A DNA stretch of 64,000 bases. It comes from Aralia elata (taxonomy: Eukaryota; Streptophyta; Magnoliopsida; Apiales; Araliaceae). Positions 32,721 to 45,873 of this stretch are shown piece by piece (the stretch's first letter is position 1; each line of letters begins with the position of its first letter). The notes under the pieces are model-generated. The model saw nothing but the letters and a program-made list of their open reading frames with translations. It had not been told where the DNA came from and did not search any database. The position numbers were made by a program, and so were the translations under genes. Location of the stretch: NCBI GenBank assembly GCA_034770075.1, contig JAVJAP010000217.1:992001-1056000 (forward strand), written 5' to 3'.

Positions 32721-35542
32721 TGTAATAACCCATATTTTTGTTAATAGTTAAATATTAATTGATTTCATTTATAATAGTATAATTGAATTGGAAAAGGCAA
32801 GTTACTATTTTTTTTTCTTCTTCCTTGTTTTGTTTGGAAAGTTAAATTTTTTTAGGAGACTATTAAATAATTGATTAAATTAAAATTGAGGAATCCACTA
32901 GGGTTTTGGTAACTCTCATATTGATTCCTATTTATATTTAAAGAGTGAAAATGTAACCCTAAGCCTATTCTAATTTGATTTAGTTAATTCCCGCGTAGAA
33001 TACTTATACGCAGTGCAGCTCACTAGAAAAATCATAATTAATTCATCCGATGTCGGAATTGAGTGAATCCAAAGCTTATTTCTTCAGTTTATCGTTCTCT
33101 ACAATTCTAAAGAGTTAGAAGAGTTATTTGACATCATATTCATGTCTGAAATTACTGGAAACCACAATCTGTTCTACTTCCCACGAGTATTTTAAACCCT
33201 AGTTTTAAAAATTTGTAACTCAGTCATATTAACTCCGAATCGAGTGATTCTTGAGCCTATTTCGTGTATCTTTTCGAGAGCTACAATTTAGATGGAACAT
33301 GAAGAGATTTTGAAGATTCTAGAAGATCCACAAGTCAGATTCTTTACTGCTGCGTATTGAAGAAAGGTGAACAAGGAAGGTAAATATTATTTCGTATTTT
33401 GATTTTAAGTTTAGTTATGAGAATTTTTAAATTAGTGATTATTTTTTAATAAAATATAGACATAAAATTAGATATCATGATAATCGAAAAGAGGAGATAA
33501 ATTTATACAGAGGAATATAATTTGATTTAACTTAAACGTTAAAATTTGAAAATTAGTTTTCTATATTTTTAGGTATAATTGTGTGGGTTATATCTCTTAA
33601 TCTGGCCGTTGGATCGTTATAATTTTTGGATATGTTCTACATATATAAGCTTAGAATACGTTCACTAATTTTGAACCGTTAAGGATTAACGTATAATTTG
33701 TTATGAATTTTAAGAAAGGGCTGATCTAAAATTTTTGTAGCAGAATTTTCAGCAACAAGTTCTAATATTTAAAAGTGTATAATTTAATGATTTTAAATCC
33801 AATTTGGGTGATTCTCGAGGCTAAATTGGAGTGTTTGAAGTCTAATTTTTGTTAAAATTAGTTAATTTGATAGATAAGTTTTAATTAATGGTGATAAAAT
33901 CAGAATAGCGGACTGACGTATTAAAAATAGTTGTCATATTGGGGTTTTAAGATTTCTTAAGTTTTGTTATTGACTTTTAAGTTTTGAAATATTAATAGTG
34001 ATCTAAGGCGATAATTAAAGGCATTTTAAATGAGTTACGAATTATTATGGGATTATTAGTTTGGATTATATTTAATTCGAGGCGAATATATTTAGGTGGT
34101 GATTAAGATTTCGTATTTGATATCGTTGGCATTGGAGGTTAAGATTTTGTGGAGTGTGATATAAGTGATTTTGCGTATCAGGTACGGATTCCGTACTCCA
34201 CTCCTCTGATTATTGATTCTATATATCTTGTGATATCTCGTTATCCGTTACATTTTTCTTATATTCCTGTTGACACTCTTGAATAAAAGTTTGATCTTTA
34301 ATACTTTGATTTTATTCTGTAATTTGAAGTCCTATCCTTCTATTATAATTTGAACATATTCCATAATTTTTCAGCGATACTCTCATCATATTGATTTGTT
34401 TATTTTGCTAATCGTTCAAAATTTGGTACTCGCTTAATTATTTCGTTTCTAATTAGATCCTTATTTTGCTTTGGTTTGATCTAGATGTTCCAAACTCCAT
34501 ATTTTGTAATCTTTTGAATTTATTCTTTATGCATAAAACTTTATTGATCTTTGTAGAGCGGTGCATGTTGTTACCTTTTTTTGAAGACATTATGTTTATG
34601 CTTTGGTTTGGTTCAACATGTACGTTTAGAACCCTTTGTTGGTATTATGTTGCATGTGTTGTGACATCATATCTTTGTAGAATAAGCGATAGGGTATACC
34701 TGAGCTATAACCACCTGTGGGGGTACCACAGGCATGTCGTCTCGGCACGAGAGACATGACACTTTCCGTGACAGTGTGATCAGTTCACGGCGTCTCTGTT
34801 TTGGGCTCCGGAGGAAATGGGCCATTTGGTGTTTTTGTTGTGGGAGGCGTATGGGTCGACCCTAGTTTCTGTTCTGCGGATTGGTGATGTTGTGCCAAAC
34901 ACACCTTCCGATTTTGCATACATTTGGATCTGCAGTCCAATGTGTGATTTGCCGATGTGGGCATTATTTGACTTGCCTATGTGGCAAGGTATATTTCTGA
35001 GCTCGGTATGAAATAACACTCAGCCAATTGATTCAGCCTATTATTTCATTGTGTTAGTTTTGTTCGTTTCAATTTAATTCGTTTAATTGAGTTAGATATT
35101 TGAGTTTATTATTTCTGTACTCTTCTGTTTGTTTCGTTAATTCTGTTGATTCATATATATTCTATTCAGATCTTTGGAGGTTATATTTTTTTTCCTCAAC
35201 CTTGTTCAGTATTTTGTCTCAGTTGTTTCCGTATTTCAATTGTAAATATTTGCATATCTATATCCGTACTGGGCATTTGGCTCATGCTGTGTTTTTCTTT
35301 CGGCAGGTTTGCAGGGGTGATTCAGGGATAGTGTGATGAGAGTGTTACCTTCGACCATCTGCGTTTATTTGATTTTAGGTTTTGATTATTTTGTCTTCTT
35401 TTGGAGAATGGTATTCAGTTCATCATTGATGGTGTGTCATTATTGTATATTTTGAAGTTATTAGTGCTCTGATTATTAATTTTGAGGTTTGTTGTGTTTT
35501 GCACGTAACCTCTCTTTCCTGTTTCGGGAAGGGGGTGTTAGA
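32721..35542 (+). mobile_element. Solo LTR, 2.8 kb, probable Ty3-gypsy
   Basis: Starts TGTAATAACCC and ends GGGGGTGTTAGA, flanked by a perfect GGTTG duplication (32716-32720 and 35543-35547). The final CA has become GA. There is no internal domain or second LTR, so it is the product of LTR-LTR recombination. Around 34690-34800 two perfect or near-perfect stem-loops occur, CCTGTGG with CCACAGG and CATGTCGTCTCG with CGAGAGACATG. The ends resemble the LARD-like LTR ends (TGTAAT... and GGGGGNGTTACA), suggesting a related lineage. Confidence 0.85.
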
Positions 35543-35547
35543 GGTTG

Positions 35548-36348
35548 AGATTCATTCTAACTTTAATTCAATGACTCAGATTTATTCCTTACTATATTTC
35601 CCTCCCCCCCAAAACTCTCTCAAGTCTTTTCCCCCCCAAAACTCTCTTAAGTCTCTCAATTCAAATACACATGTACTATAAATGCACATGTACTATCCAA
35701 TTTGTATTACATTTGATTTTTTTATTTTTTATTTTTTAAAAAAATATTTATCTTCAAAATTATATATGTTAAAAAACTGATGGGTTTCTACTACCCCTTA
35801 ATTAACCGAAATAAACTTTATGTGCAAAATTGATAAATGATCTATCTGAAAATGTTGCATCTCTATTGACAAAAATTGCATGTGTTACCATTTTGAATTG
35901 ATTTGGACGGGAAAACACAAAGACGGTTCAGATTCATTCTAATTTTAATCTATATTAATAAGATAATAATAATAATACCGACAATAATAATAATCCTGAT
36001 AATAATAATAAATATGTGTTACCATTTTGAATTGATTTGGGCGGGAAAGCACAAGGACGGTTCAGATTCATTGTAATTTTAATCTATATTAATAAGATAA
36101 TAATAATACCGATAATAATAATAATACTGATGATGATAATAATAATAATAATACTGATAATAATAATAATAATAATACCAATAATAATAATACCGATAAT
36201 AATAATAATACTGATGATGATAAAAATAATAATAATACTGATAATAATAATAATACCAATAATAATAATACTGATAATAATAATACCGATAATAATAATA
36301 CTGATAATAATAATAATAATATCGATAATAAGACCGATAATAATAATA
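35548..36348. repeat. Duplicated 134-bp block leading into an (AAT)n-rich microsatellite
   Basis: About 35881-36014 is repeated directly at 36015-36130 ('gtgttaccattttgaattga' starts both). From 36095 to 36353 the sequence is almost wholly AAT trinucleotides interrupted by 'accgat' and 'actgat', i.e. variants of (ATAATAATACCGATAATA). The poly-Ile, poly-Tyr and poly-Leu ORFs here are artefacts. The stretch 35548-35880 shows nothing identifiable. Confidence 0.85.
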
Positions 36349-36353
36349 ATAAT

Positions 36354-38377
36354 TGTAGACACCCAAATTTTGCGTTCCCTATACTAACCGTGACAGGAGG
36401 GCAAAATTGCCAATTGAACCGGCATGCGAAAACGAAGAATGGGCGCAAGTGCGAACACTCGATGCCACCATTTGCAGTCAAAACCGACATGACAACGAGT
36501 CCATCCGAAATAAGCCTCCCCGAATAATGTGTCACGTCTCACAGTAATTCCCGGACTGCAAAATACAAGGTCTTCGGCGAAAACTGACAGCACGACGCGA
36601 AAATCGAGGGATGGTGCAAAAACCGAGGAGAATTAAATAATCAAAGTGCATGGCAGGCTGAGTGGAAGGCAGGCGGCCAGCCAGCCTATATCAGCACATC
36701 TCCTTCTCAGCATACAGGAGGTTAGACAGATTCAGCAGATCCGAGAAGGAGGAGAATACAACAGCAGCAAAGCACGAAAATTGAGAGGAAAATAGCTAGA
36801 TTTGCAACAAAAATAGGAGAGAAAGTGAGAAAAAAGAGAAGAATAATATTCTTGTGATTTGATTGTATCACATATATCTTTTCTTCTATCCAAATAGACA
36901 AGTTTACATCCATTTTGATCTCATTTGCAAGGTGAAAATCTCCTTATTTTTGCAATTTCTACCATATCATTTGGTCAATATTAAATGTAGTTTTCATGTA
37001 ATTTATGGTGGAACAATGAATTAGGGACTATTAGTGAGGGTTCCATCGGAACAAAATTCTTCCTAATAACCCGATGATATTTATTTGTTGATATTTTTAT
37101 TTGTTTTATGATGTTATATTGGGCGTAGTTTCCTTTAGATCGTTATTTTTTAGGATGTCTTGGTATTGTTAGATTATCCGTGTTGGTTATTCTTGTAAAT
37201 ATTCGATTGTGGGTGTGTGGAAATTTGGTTGTGAGCCTAGGAAAGCGACCCCGTGGTCCAAATCCGATGATGGACATATTTTGATGTAGATAGCGGGAAC
37301 GAGGTAGTCTCCATTGTAAATATGTAATCTCGGGCCTTAAAGCGACGCTAAGGCGAGAATCGTGTTTAAGGCCCCGTAATAGTGAAATATGTGATTGTGG
37401 GCGTTTGGGTTATTTTGATGGCTTACATGCCCATGAATAACCCTTACGCATTTTAATGTTTTTTTATTTGATTTACAATATTAAGAATTGATTTCGAAGC
37501 CAAACAAATGAAGATTTTCATAAAATCAATCAAAGTAGGTTATTAGCATCACGAGGATAATGAATTGGGAATGCTTACGCATGTCGATTTCTATTCAACG
37601 AGAAGGCAAAAAGAAAGATCGTGTCTAAACTTCACAGGAAATGGTTTTATAGAAATGAATGGATGTTTTATTAAACCATTGTGCATAGGGTTAAAGAGAT
37701 CCTAGAAATTGCCCCAAAGGCAACGTATAGACCTTGATTCCTATTTCGATAAGGGTTTAAAAATTGATTTTGTTTTGATAAAACAACAACTAATGAAAAT
37801 CTTGCAGTTTTAATAAATTAAAATCAAACCTTTCCAAAGAACGAAACTTTTTCGCATAAATCGAAGGACATTCTAAAGCATTCTCGAAATAAAACACGAC
37901 TTTTTCCATAAATTCCAAATGGTTTTCTTTATACAAATTCACCCCAACATTCACGTAAGCACACACGCACACACACGCACACACCCGCACGCATACACAC
38001 ATTCTAAGGAATTGAAGGATAGGAAAAGCATTCAAGATTGCGGTAATCGTGTTTCACGGAAGTCGGGGGGTGTCCAACACCTTCCCCTCTCTTAAGCAAG
38101 CCCCCGAACTCTATGAATCTCGGTTTGCAGACCAATTAAATCGGAGTCACATATGAGCCAGCGATTTATAAAAAAAATGAAATTCGGATGAGTTGGTACA
38201 TCCATTTCAAATATACCAACTGACGACTCTGGTTAATTGGCTCATCATAAAAAAACGATATTTCAAAACCCCGTCGACATTCATGCCGATCCTTTCCAAA
38301 AAAAATTCATCTAATGAAAAGACTAAAATCGGAAAGGGCATGAACCGCATAAGGAAGGAGAAATCCCGGCGTCGACA
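36354..38377 (+). repeat. Ogre/Tat 5' LTR
   Basis: 2024 bp, from TGTAGACACCCAAATTTTGC to GGCGTCGACA. A CA-rich microsatellite at 37957-38000 is longer than in the 3' LTR and explains most of the length difference. Confidence 0.95.
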
Positions 38378-38379
38378 GC

Positions 38380-38397
38380 TGGCGACTCTGCTGGGGA
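38380..38397 (+). other. Ogre/Tat primer-binding site
   Basis: TGGCGACTCTGCTGGGGA begins two bases after the LTR. From memory of this lineage, such sites pair with a tRNA-Arg 3' end; I could not check the tRNA. Confidence 0.8.
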
Positions 38398-39175
38398 ACA
38401 TTAGAGGGCTTAAGCCGCGTTAAAATCTTGATGCTATCATATCCTTTAAAATTCGAGAATGTGTGTATACGTGTGATATTTTGACATGTTTTACTTATTG
38501 TGGTGTGAATATGTGTTTTATCCAATAAATGAATGATTGAATGGAGTTGATTTACTTTAAAGTAATCATTTGCATACGGTGAGGACGATGAATGTGAATG
38601 TATGTTGAGTGTGTACCTCCTCTTGAGGCGAACCCGTCGGTTGCTTATTACTGGACTCGAAGGGGCTGCTCCCCGGAGATGGCTCAGGAAACGCACCACT
38701 CAACTCCGCTCCAATCAAAAGGACTCAAACGAGTAGATTGCGAAGATTTGGGGACCTTCATGCCGAAAAGCCCGCAAGAGTAACCTTAGGGTAGGTCAGC
38801 CTCAGAATAACCCAACGCAGGAAAAGCCTCTTCATGCCCTTTTACGTTTATGCGTTATAAATGTCATAATCCCATTGCAACATGTTCATATATGCCTCCC
38901 CTGTTATCAAAAGAAAATACTAACCCCTATGTTTTGCAGGGAACAGCTGGGGAAGCATAATGAGTCATGTCTAGCATTTATTATTGCAGTAAAGGACCGC
39001 TAACATGTTGTTTTGCAGAAAAAGATTAAAAAACCCAAAAACATAAAAAATTTACAGCTTTAGCATGCATCCATATCCTTTCATTGCCCAGGACTAAACT
39101 TCGAACCATTGTTTCTGTAGGATTGTTCCTCAAACGCGCTCGCAATCTAAAAAGGCCCAAGACTCTACATTTGAA
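38398..39175 (+). other. Ogre/Tat untranslated leader
   Basis: Between the PBS and the gag ATG there is no ORF of substance. Some Ogre elements have an extra ORF1 here, and this copy does not. Confidence 0.65.
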
Positions 39176-40480
39176 ATGGCTGATATCCCACCTACTAATC
39201 CTGGTCCCATATCTAGGGAGGAATTTGATGACTTCAAAAAACAGATGTTGGAAATGGCCATAATGCTGAAGGAACAATTGATACCTCGACAGGATCCACC
39301 TAAATAGGATCAACCCCAACCTAAGGGTGAGTCAGTCGTCCCAAAGGCCATTCCCGTACCTAACAAAACAGTGATTACTATCCCAGAAGAGGGAGATACG
39401 GATGACCTGCGAAAGAAAATGAAACAAATGGAGGAAACTATCCAATCTATGAAAGGCATAGGATCCCTAGGCAGGGTTAATTATTCGGATCTAAGTGTTT
39501 TCCCTGGAACCAGATACCCGGAGAAATTTAAAATTCCCGAATTTGAGAAATACAATGGGAAGGGAGATCCTTATACCCATCTGAAAATCTACATTGGGGA
39601 GTTGGGATCTTATGCCGAAGATGAGGGTCTAAGAATGCAACTATTTCAAAAGAGCCTGACGGGAGAGGTAAGAATCTGGTATGCCCGTCTCGATAATGCC
39701 TGGATCCACAATTGGGAAGAGTTGGCCCACACCTTCTTAACACAATATAGCTTCCAGGCGCAAATGGCCCCTGATAGATACCAAATGACAAAAGTTAAGA
39801 AGCAACCCAGGGAATCTTTCAGGGATTATGCGCAGCGATGGAGGGGTATGGCCGCATAGGTTAATCCTCCCATGAGCGAGTTGGAGATGGTGATGACCTT
39901 CATAGATATCCAAGAGGCTCCTTATTATGAACGGGTTATATCAGGGATTGGAAGACCCTTTATTGAGATGATTAAACATGGAGAAATGGTGGATATGGGG
40001 TTGAAATCTGGTAAAATCTGGGATTTCACGGCCTTGGAAACAGCTGCAGAACAAATACAAAGTGGGAACTATGGCAGCACTTCCCGTAGGGTCCAAAAGA
40101 AGAAGGAAGAAGATGTTTCCCTCATCCTATAGGGATCAGCTAGGAAGGCAGAAAACAATCCTCCAGTACAGGTGCAGAGAGTGGGGCCATCCCGACAGCC
40201 TAACTTCACTGATCAGAGGGCGGATAGGCGAAGGAGATTCGAGGCCTCGCAAAATCGAGTATTCACCCCACTCGGGGAGTCTCTTGATCGGATTTTAGCG
40301 GTATTGATAGCCCAAAAGAAGATAGTCGACTTGGCACCCCCAAGTGACCCGAAGGGAAGAAGGTTTGACCTAAGCAAACGATGTGCATACCACTCAGGTT
40401 CTCCTGGTCATGACACGCAGGAATGTTGGACGCTGAAACACATAATTCAAAACTTGATTGACAGTGGAGAAATGTGGTAG
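39176..40480 (+). pseudogene. Ogre/Tat gag, three in-frame TAG stops
   Basis: The ATG at 39176 opens a single frame to 40480. The N-terminal region is acidic and coiled-coil-like (DDLRKKMKQMEETIQ). The core gag segment about 39530-39860 contains IPEFEKYNGKGDPYTHLK and the FLTQYSF region, which form the retrotransposon capsid. A modified zinc knuckle (CAYHSGSPGHDTQEC) is near 40385. Stops at 39305-39307, 39857-39859 and 40130-40132 are all TAG and sit in otherwise continuous sequence. The frame then ends at TAG 40478-40480, where the next frame (protease) continues the reading, so a 1-base deletion near 40473 probably split an original gag-pro fusion. Confidence 0.85.
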
Positions 40481-42281
40481 AACAGCCAGACTCCCCTAAC
40501 GTTAAAGTCAATCCCCTGCCTAGGCATGATGGAGGAGGGGTCAATGTGGCAGAAGCCAGAGAAGCCGAGGGGCCGTCAAGGCTAAATTATGTAAAGAAAA
40601 TTGGTGAGACGGTCAGCATGATAAGTAATCGAGAGGGTACACGGGGAGCGCCAATCAGGTTGGCCGGTGCAAGCAAAAATGTCACAGAGGGGCTTGTCAA
40701 GTTAATGGCTCCAAAACCCCTCATCCTTGCAGCGAGACCGCAAATCCCTGTCAGCAGTCTAAAGACGGTACCATGGAATTATGGGGGGGGGGTGTCAGAG
40801 GAAGCGGCCAGTTGTGCTTCTGTGACGTCAAGGGGGAATCCTTTGTATCTTCCCGGACAAGTCCTTGAGGACAAAACAAAGAAAAATGAAGAGATCTCTG
40901 AGGAGAAAGCCATAGAATTCTTGAAGAGGATGGATCATCTGGAAGCAAGGGGGATCCATATATTAAGCGAGGAGTCGACCTTGACATCAATCATGGACTT
41001 GGTGTTATCATCCAATAGTCACTGCAAAAGTCTGGCGAAAATCCTGGAGGAGGCATACGTTCCCAAGGAAATTAGCAAGGAAGGTTTCGGCCACCTGGTG
41101 GGTCGTCTGTTGGAGAGTGATGTAATATCATTTACTGATGATGATATCCCCAAGGAGGGGAGAGGGCATCGAAAACCGTTGCATATTGCGGTAATCTCCT
41201 CAGGTTATATCATGAATGGGGTGTTAATTGATGGGGGATCGGCGTTGAATATCTGTCCCCTCAATACACTGCAGAAGATGAACATCAATCCCAAGCGCCT
41301 ACGGGCCACTCATGTAGTGGTGCGAGCCTTCGACGGATCCCGGAGGGATACAATCGGGGAGATAGAGTTGTCGGTGGAAATAGGACCTTGTACTTTTGAT
41401 ATCTCTTTCCAAGTCCTAGATATTTCGGCCAGTTATAACCTGTTGTTGGGGAGGCCGTGGATACACATGGCGGGGGCAGTCCCTTCCACGCTACACCAGC
41501 AAATCAAGTTTATCATCGATGGTAGCCTGGTGATAATCTCTGCAGAATGTAATGACCCTTCTCCTCCCAGGAATGACTTGCCTGTAATTAATGTGGATGA
41601 ATCGGTGGAACCTGCCAGTTTTCAAGCGTTGGAAATCAGCGCCCCCCACTACAGATGCCTGGGGGCTCCAGCCGTAAAACCTAAGATCTTTCCAGAGCTT
41701 ACCTTTGTTGCAAAGGAAATGATAAAAATGAAGTTTCAACCTGGACAGGGGTTAGGGAAGAGCAGTCAGGGAATCACCAAGCCCGTTCAACTATCCCATC
41801 AAATAGGCAAAGCGGGGTTGGGATATCCTGAAGGCGTGACACGGAGACACCGCCAAGGCGCATCCCCGACTCGACTGGCTGGAAAACCAGTGGCCAAGGT
41901 CAACGATGAGCAGGGGACTAGCGAGTCTGTGATTAGGGCAGGGGATGAAGAATCAAGCCCCGCAAGTGATGAGTCGACTAAGAGGGAAAGTTTCCTACGG
42001 GAGGTCGCCCAAAAGTTCAAAACCCGGTGCTATATCCCCGGACAATTAACAAGCAGTCAAGAGGGGATGGATGTTGTCACGCCACCGGAAGCCCAACAAG
42101 GAATGCCTGTCATCGATTGGGCGGGGCTAGTTATTCCCGAAGAAGGAAGGACGGAAGACTCAGGCGACATAGCCGTAATCATCGGGGAAGTGTCCGATGT
42201 GAAGCCCCCTTTTATCCAGCGCATTTCATCAGACCTGGCCGTCGACAACCGGACCATGGAACCAATAATATCCAAACAAGG
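40474..42281 (+). CDS. Ogre/Tat protease region with G-patch-like segment
   Basis: About 600 codons are open up to the intron donor. The aspartic protease has D-G-G at 41230-41238 (VLIDGGSALN), with the DGG variant replacing the usual D-T/S-G, followed by the flap and by LLLGRPWIH near 41440. About 100 residues on, a G-patch-like segment (FQPGQGLGKSSQGITKPV, with a further GLG, at 41734-41825) precedes an acidic linker. The protease would cleave the polyprotein. G-patches bind nucleic acid in other proteins, and the role here is inference. The region likely began as a continuation of gag. Without splicing, translation stops at TAA 42283-42285, just after this segment. Confidence 0.85.
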
Positions 42282-42449
42282 GTAAAAAACCGACGTCAGG
42301 GTGGTAGACCCCAGAGGATGGGAGGATGAAGAAGTTTATTTTGTTGTTGTTTTATATTTTGCATAAATTATGTCGTTTCATCATGTTATATAAAGGTGTG
42401 ATCGTTGTGAAAATAATTTATATATGACAAGTATTTTGTTTCATGTCAG
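42282..42449 (+). other. Ogre-type intron between protease and RT
   Basis: Donor GGTAAAAA and acceptor TTTCATGTCAG define 168 bp that are AT-rich in the second half and contain a TAA in the reading frame (42283-42285). Removal joins codon GG/G and keeps frame 1 on both sides. An intron at this place is a known feature of Ogre elements, thought to control the ratio of gag-pro to full gag-pol by partial splicing. Confidence 0.75.
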
Positions 42450-45400
42450 GTGTACCAATTTGAGTATTCCTTGCCTAACAAACGGTCTTTCAAATTTAAA
42501 TGATGACTATGATTTTGACGTTGAGCTGGATTTCGATTTAATGGGCATTGAGCAAGACGAGACAGATTACGACGACGCACCTGATGAGATCAAAGGATGG
42601 GTCGAAGATAAACCCAAACCCAACTTAGACCAAACCGTCACCATAGACATCGGAACCCCTGACAAGCCAAAGGAACTCAAGATAGGGGCAGACCTTACCC
42701 CTAGCCAGAAAACAGAGATAACCAAGTTGCTAGGCCAATATAAAGATGTTTTCGCCTGGTCTCATGAAGACATGATCAGACCCGTCAAGCAGAAACTGAG
42801 AAAGTTAAAGCCGGAATGGAGCTTGAAGGTGAAGGAAGAAATCATCAAACAGTTCAGAGCCGGAATCATTATGGTGTCCACTTATCCAGAATGGCTGTCC
42901 AATGTAGTCCTAGTGGCTAAACCTGGAGGAAAGGTGAGAGTCTGTGTCGATTATAGAGATTTGAACAAGGCCAGTCTCAAGGACAATTTCCCAATGCCTT
43001 TCATACACATCCTGGTGGATAACACGGCCCAGTATGAAATGTATTCTTTTGTCGATTGCTTTGCGGGATATCATCAGATAATGGTGGCAGAAGAAGACCG
43101 AGAAAAGACCGCTTTCATCACCCCTTGGGGCACTTTCTGCTATAGGCGATTGGCTTTCGGTCTCACAAACGCGGGGGCTACTTATCAGAGAGCCATGATG
43201 GCCCTGTTCCACGACATGATGCACAAAGAGATAGAGGTTTACGTGGATGACATTATCGTGAAATCAAGGGAAGAGTCTGATCATATAACCCATCTCAAAA
43301 AGCTGTTCGATCGACTCAGAAAATATAATTTGAAGCTCAATCCAGCAAAGTGTGCTTTCGAAGTGCAGTCGGGCAAGCTCTTGGGATTCCTTGTCAGTGA
43401 TCGGGGCATTGAGTTGGATCCGGTGAAGATTAAGGCCATTGTGGATATGCCGGCACCTCGCACAGAGAAGGAGATAAGAGGGTTCCTGGGGAGAATAAAC
43501 TTCATCCGCCGCTTCATATCCCACTTGACGACTACATGCGAGCCGATTTTCAAACTGTTAAGGAAAGATGCCTCCCAAGAGTGGAATGAGAAATGTCAAA
43601 AAGCCTTTCAGACCATCAAAAAACAGCTGACAGAGGCACCAGTGCTGGTACCCCCAAAGGATGGGATACCTCTGTTTATGTATATATCGGTTAATGCCAT
43701 TGCAATGGGATGTATGCTGGGGCAGAAGAACGAATCAGGCAAAGAGCAGGCCATCTATTACCTCAGCAAAAGATTTAGCCAATGCGAACAGAATTACACC
43801 CCCATCGAAAAGACTTGTTGTGCTTTGGCGTGGGCCACGATGAGACTGCAGCACTATCTCCATGGGCACACTATGTACCTGATATCGAGAATGGATCCCC
43901 TGAAGTATATCTTTAAAAGGCCCATGCTAAACTGTCGGTTATCGAGGTGGCAGTTGATCTTACAGCAATTCGACATCGTATACGTAACTCAAAAAGCCAT
44001 GAAAGGGCAAGGAATTGCAGATCAGTTGTCAGATATGCCAGCAGGAGGGATGGAGCCTTTAGAAACTCCTTTGCCGGGCGAAGATGTATTCTGGATCTTA
44101 CAGATAAGATGCGATGACGAAGGGCAGTTCTGGAAATTATATTTTGATGGTGCCATGAATGCTGAAGGGGCGGGAGCCGGAGCAGTCCTGGTCTCTATCA
44201 CCGGAGAACAATACCCCGTGGCCACTAAGCTGCAGTTCAGCAACTCAAACAACACGGCTGAATATGAAGGATGTATACTGGGACTCCGTTTTGCCCGTGA
44301 TATGGGCGTGAAGAGACTAGCGGTGTTTGGGGACTCAGAGCTAGTAATCAAACAGGCGATCGGGGAGTATAGCACGAAGGAGCTCCGGTTGCTCCCGTAC
44401 CACCAGTGCGTTGTCCGATTAATGCGAGAATTTGAAGATATCGCTTTCTGACACATTCCCCGAGGACGAAATGATTTTGCTGATGCATTGGCAACTCTGG
44501 CCTCCTTGATCCACATAATCAAAAGCAAAGATGTTCCACAGATTGAAATAGCAGTACGGAATGCCCCAGCATATGAAGAGCAGGTGGCAGTATTATCAGA
44601 CGAGGTGGTTTTGCCAAGACAGCCTTGGTATCACAACATAAGGGAATATCTGAGGGATAGATCCATTCCGGACCAGGCAAGCCGAGCTGAGAGGATGAGA
44701 ATTCAAAGGATGGCACTGAAATTTTACCTGAGTGGGGACTCCCTCTACAAGAGAGATGCTGGGTTGGGACTGTTGCAATGCGTAGATGAGACACAGGCCC
44801 AAAGGATTATGAGCGAAATACATGGTGGAGTGTGTGGGCCACACATGGGCGGACCCATGCTGGCCAAAAAGATTTTGAGAACAGGGCACTACTGGTTAAC
44901 GCTGAAAGCCGACTGCGATGATCATGTCAAACGGTGTTACCAGTGTCAGGCACACAGTAATGTGATCCATACGCCTCCCAATGAAATGCACTGTATGACC
45001 TCCCCGTGGCCATTTTCAATGTGGGGAATGGATGTAATTGGACCGATAGAGCCCAAAGCAAGCAACGGACACCGATTCATTTTCGTCATGATCGATTACT
45101 TCACCAAATGGGTAGAGGCAGCTTTTTTCCCCAAAGTAACCCAGGAGGTCATCATCGGTTTCATCAGGAATAATGTCATTTGTCGATACGGGCAACCTGA
45201 GGTGTTGGTCTCCGACAATGCCAAAAATTTGAACAACGCCCTCATGAAGGGATTATGCGACCAGTTTAAGATCAAACACCTCAATTCTGTCATTTACTGT
45301 CCTAAGATGAATGGGGCAGTGGAGGCTGCAAATAAAAACATCAAGAAGATCATGGCGAAAATGTCTGCTGATCATCGGGGATGGCCGGATTTGCTACCCC

Positions 45401-45873
45401 TCACCCTGCTAGCATACCGAACGTCAACACGTACTTCCACAGGGGCAACCCCTTACGCTTTGGTATATGGAATGGAGGTTGTTCTGCCAGTTGAGGTTGA
45501 GATGGCATCCCTCAGAATCTTGATCGATGCTCAGATAAGCGAGGAGGATTGGATGCAAAGTCGATACGACCAATTGGCCCTAATTGATGAAAGGAGGGTG
45601 GCCGCTGTTTGGCACGGTTAGTTATATCAACAAAGGATCGTTCGATCATACGACAAAAGGATAAGACCTCGGAAGTTCAAGGAAAATGATTTGGTGCTAA
45701 AAAGAGTCATGCCTTGTCAAGACGAAGCCAAAGGGAAGTTTGCCCCGAACTGGGAAGGTCCTTTTGTGATTAAGAAAGTGCTGTCCGGAGGAGCCCTCAT
45801 ATTGCAAGAGATGGATGGGGAGGTGTTTCCACAACCCCTCAATTTCGACTCGGTGAAGCGGTTCTATGCGTAA
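42450..45873 (+). pseudogene. Ogre/Tat RT - RNase H - second RNase H - integrase, two stops
   Basis: Frame 1 throughout. RT about 42780-43400 carries YVDD at 43240-43251 and the FAGYHQI and TPWGTFCYRRLAFGL motifs. The first RNase H follows (CMLGQ, YYLSKRF). A second, archaeal-type RNase H starts near 44140 (YFDGAMN, NTAEYEG, FGDSELV), diagnostic for the Tat lineage. The integrase has a zinc-binding region about 44820-44960 (HGG, PH, CYQC), catalytic D in GMDVIGP, D in SDNAKN (Ala instead of the usual Gly) and E in NGAVEAAN, and a chromodomain-less C-terminus ending at TAA 45871-45873. A TGA at 44449-44451 interrupts the second RNase H and a TAG at 45619-45621 interrupts the integrase tail. 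Neither changes frame. TGA is readily explained by CGA-to-TGA deamination and TAG by CAG-to-TAG. Confidence 0.92.

Noticed and set aside
36037..36387. Long ORFs of poly-Ile, poly-Tyr and poly-Leu
   Set aside because: They are translations of the AAT-rich microsatellite in several frames; the same occurs at 53516-53791.
43264..44528. Minus-strand ORFs opposite Ogre RT and RNase H
   Set aside because: Codon-bias shadows of the strongly conserved plus-strand pol.
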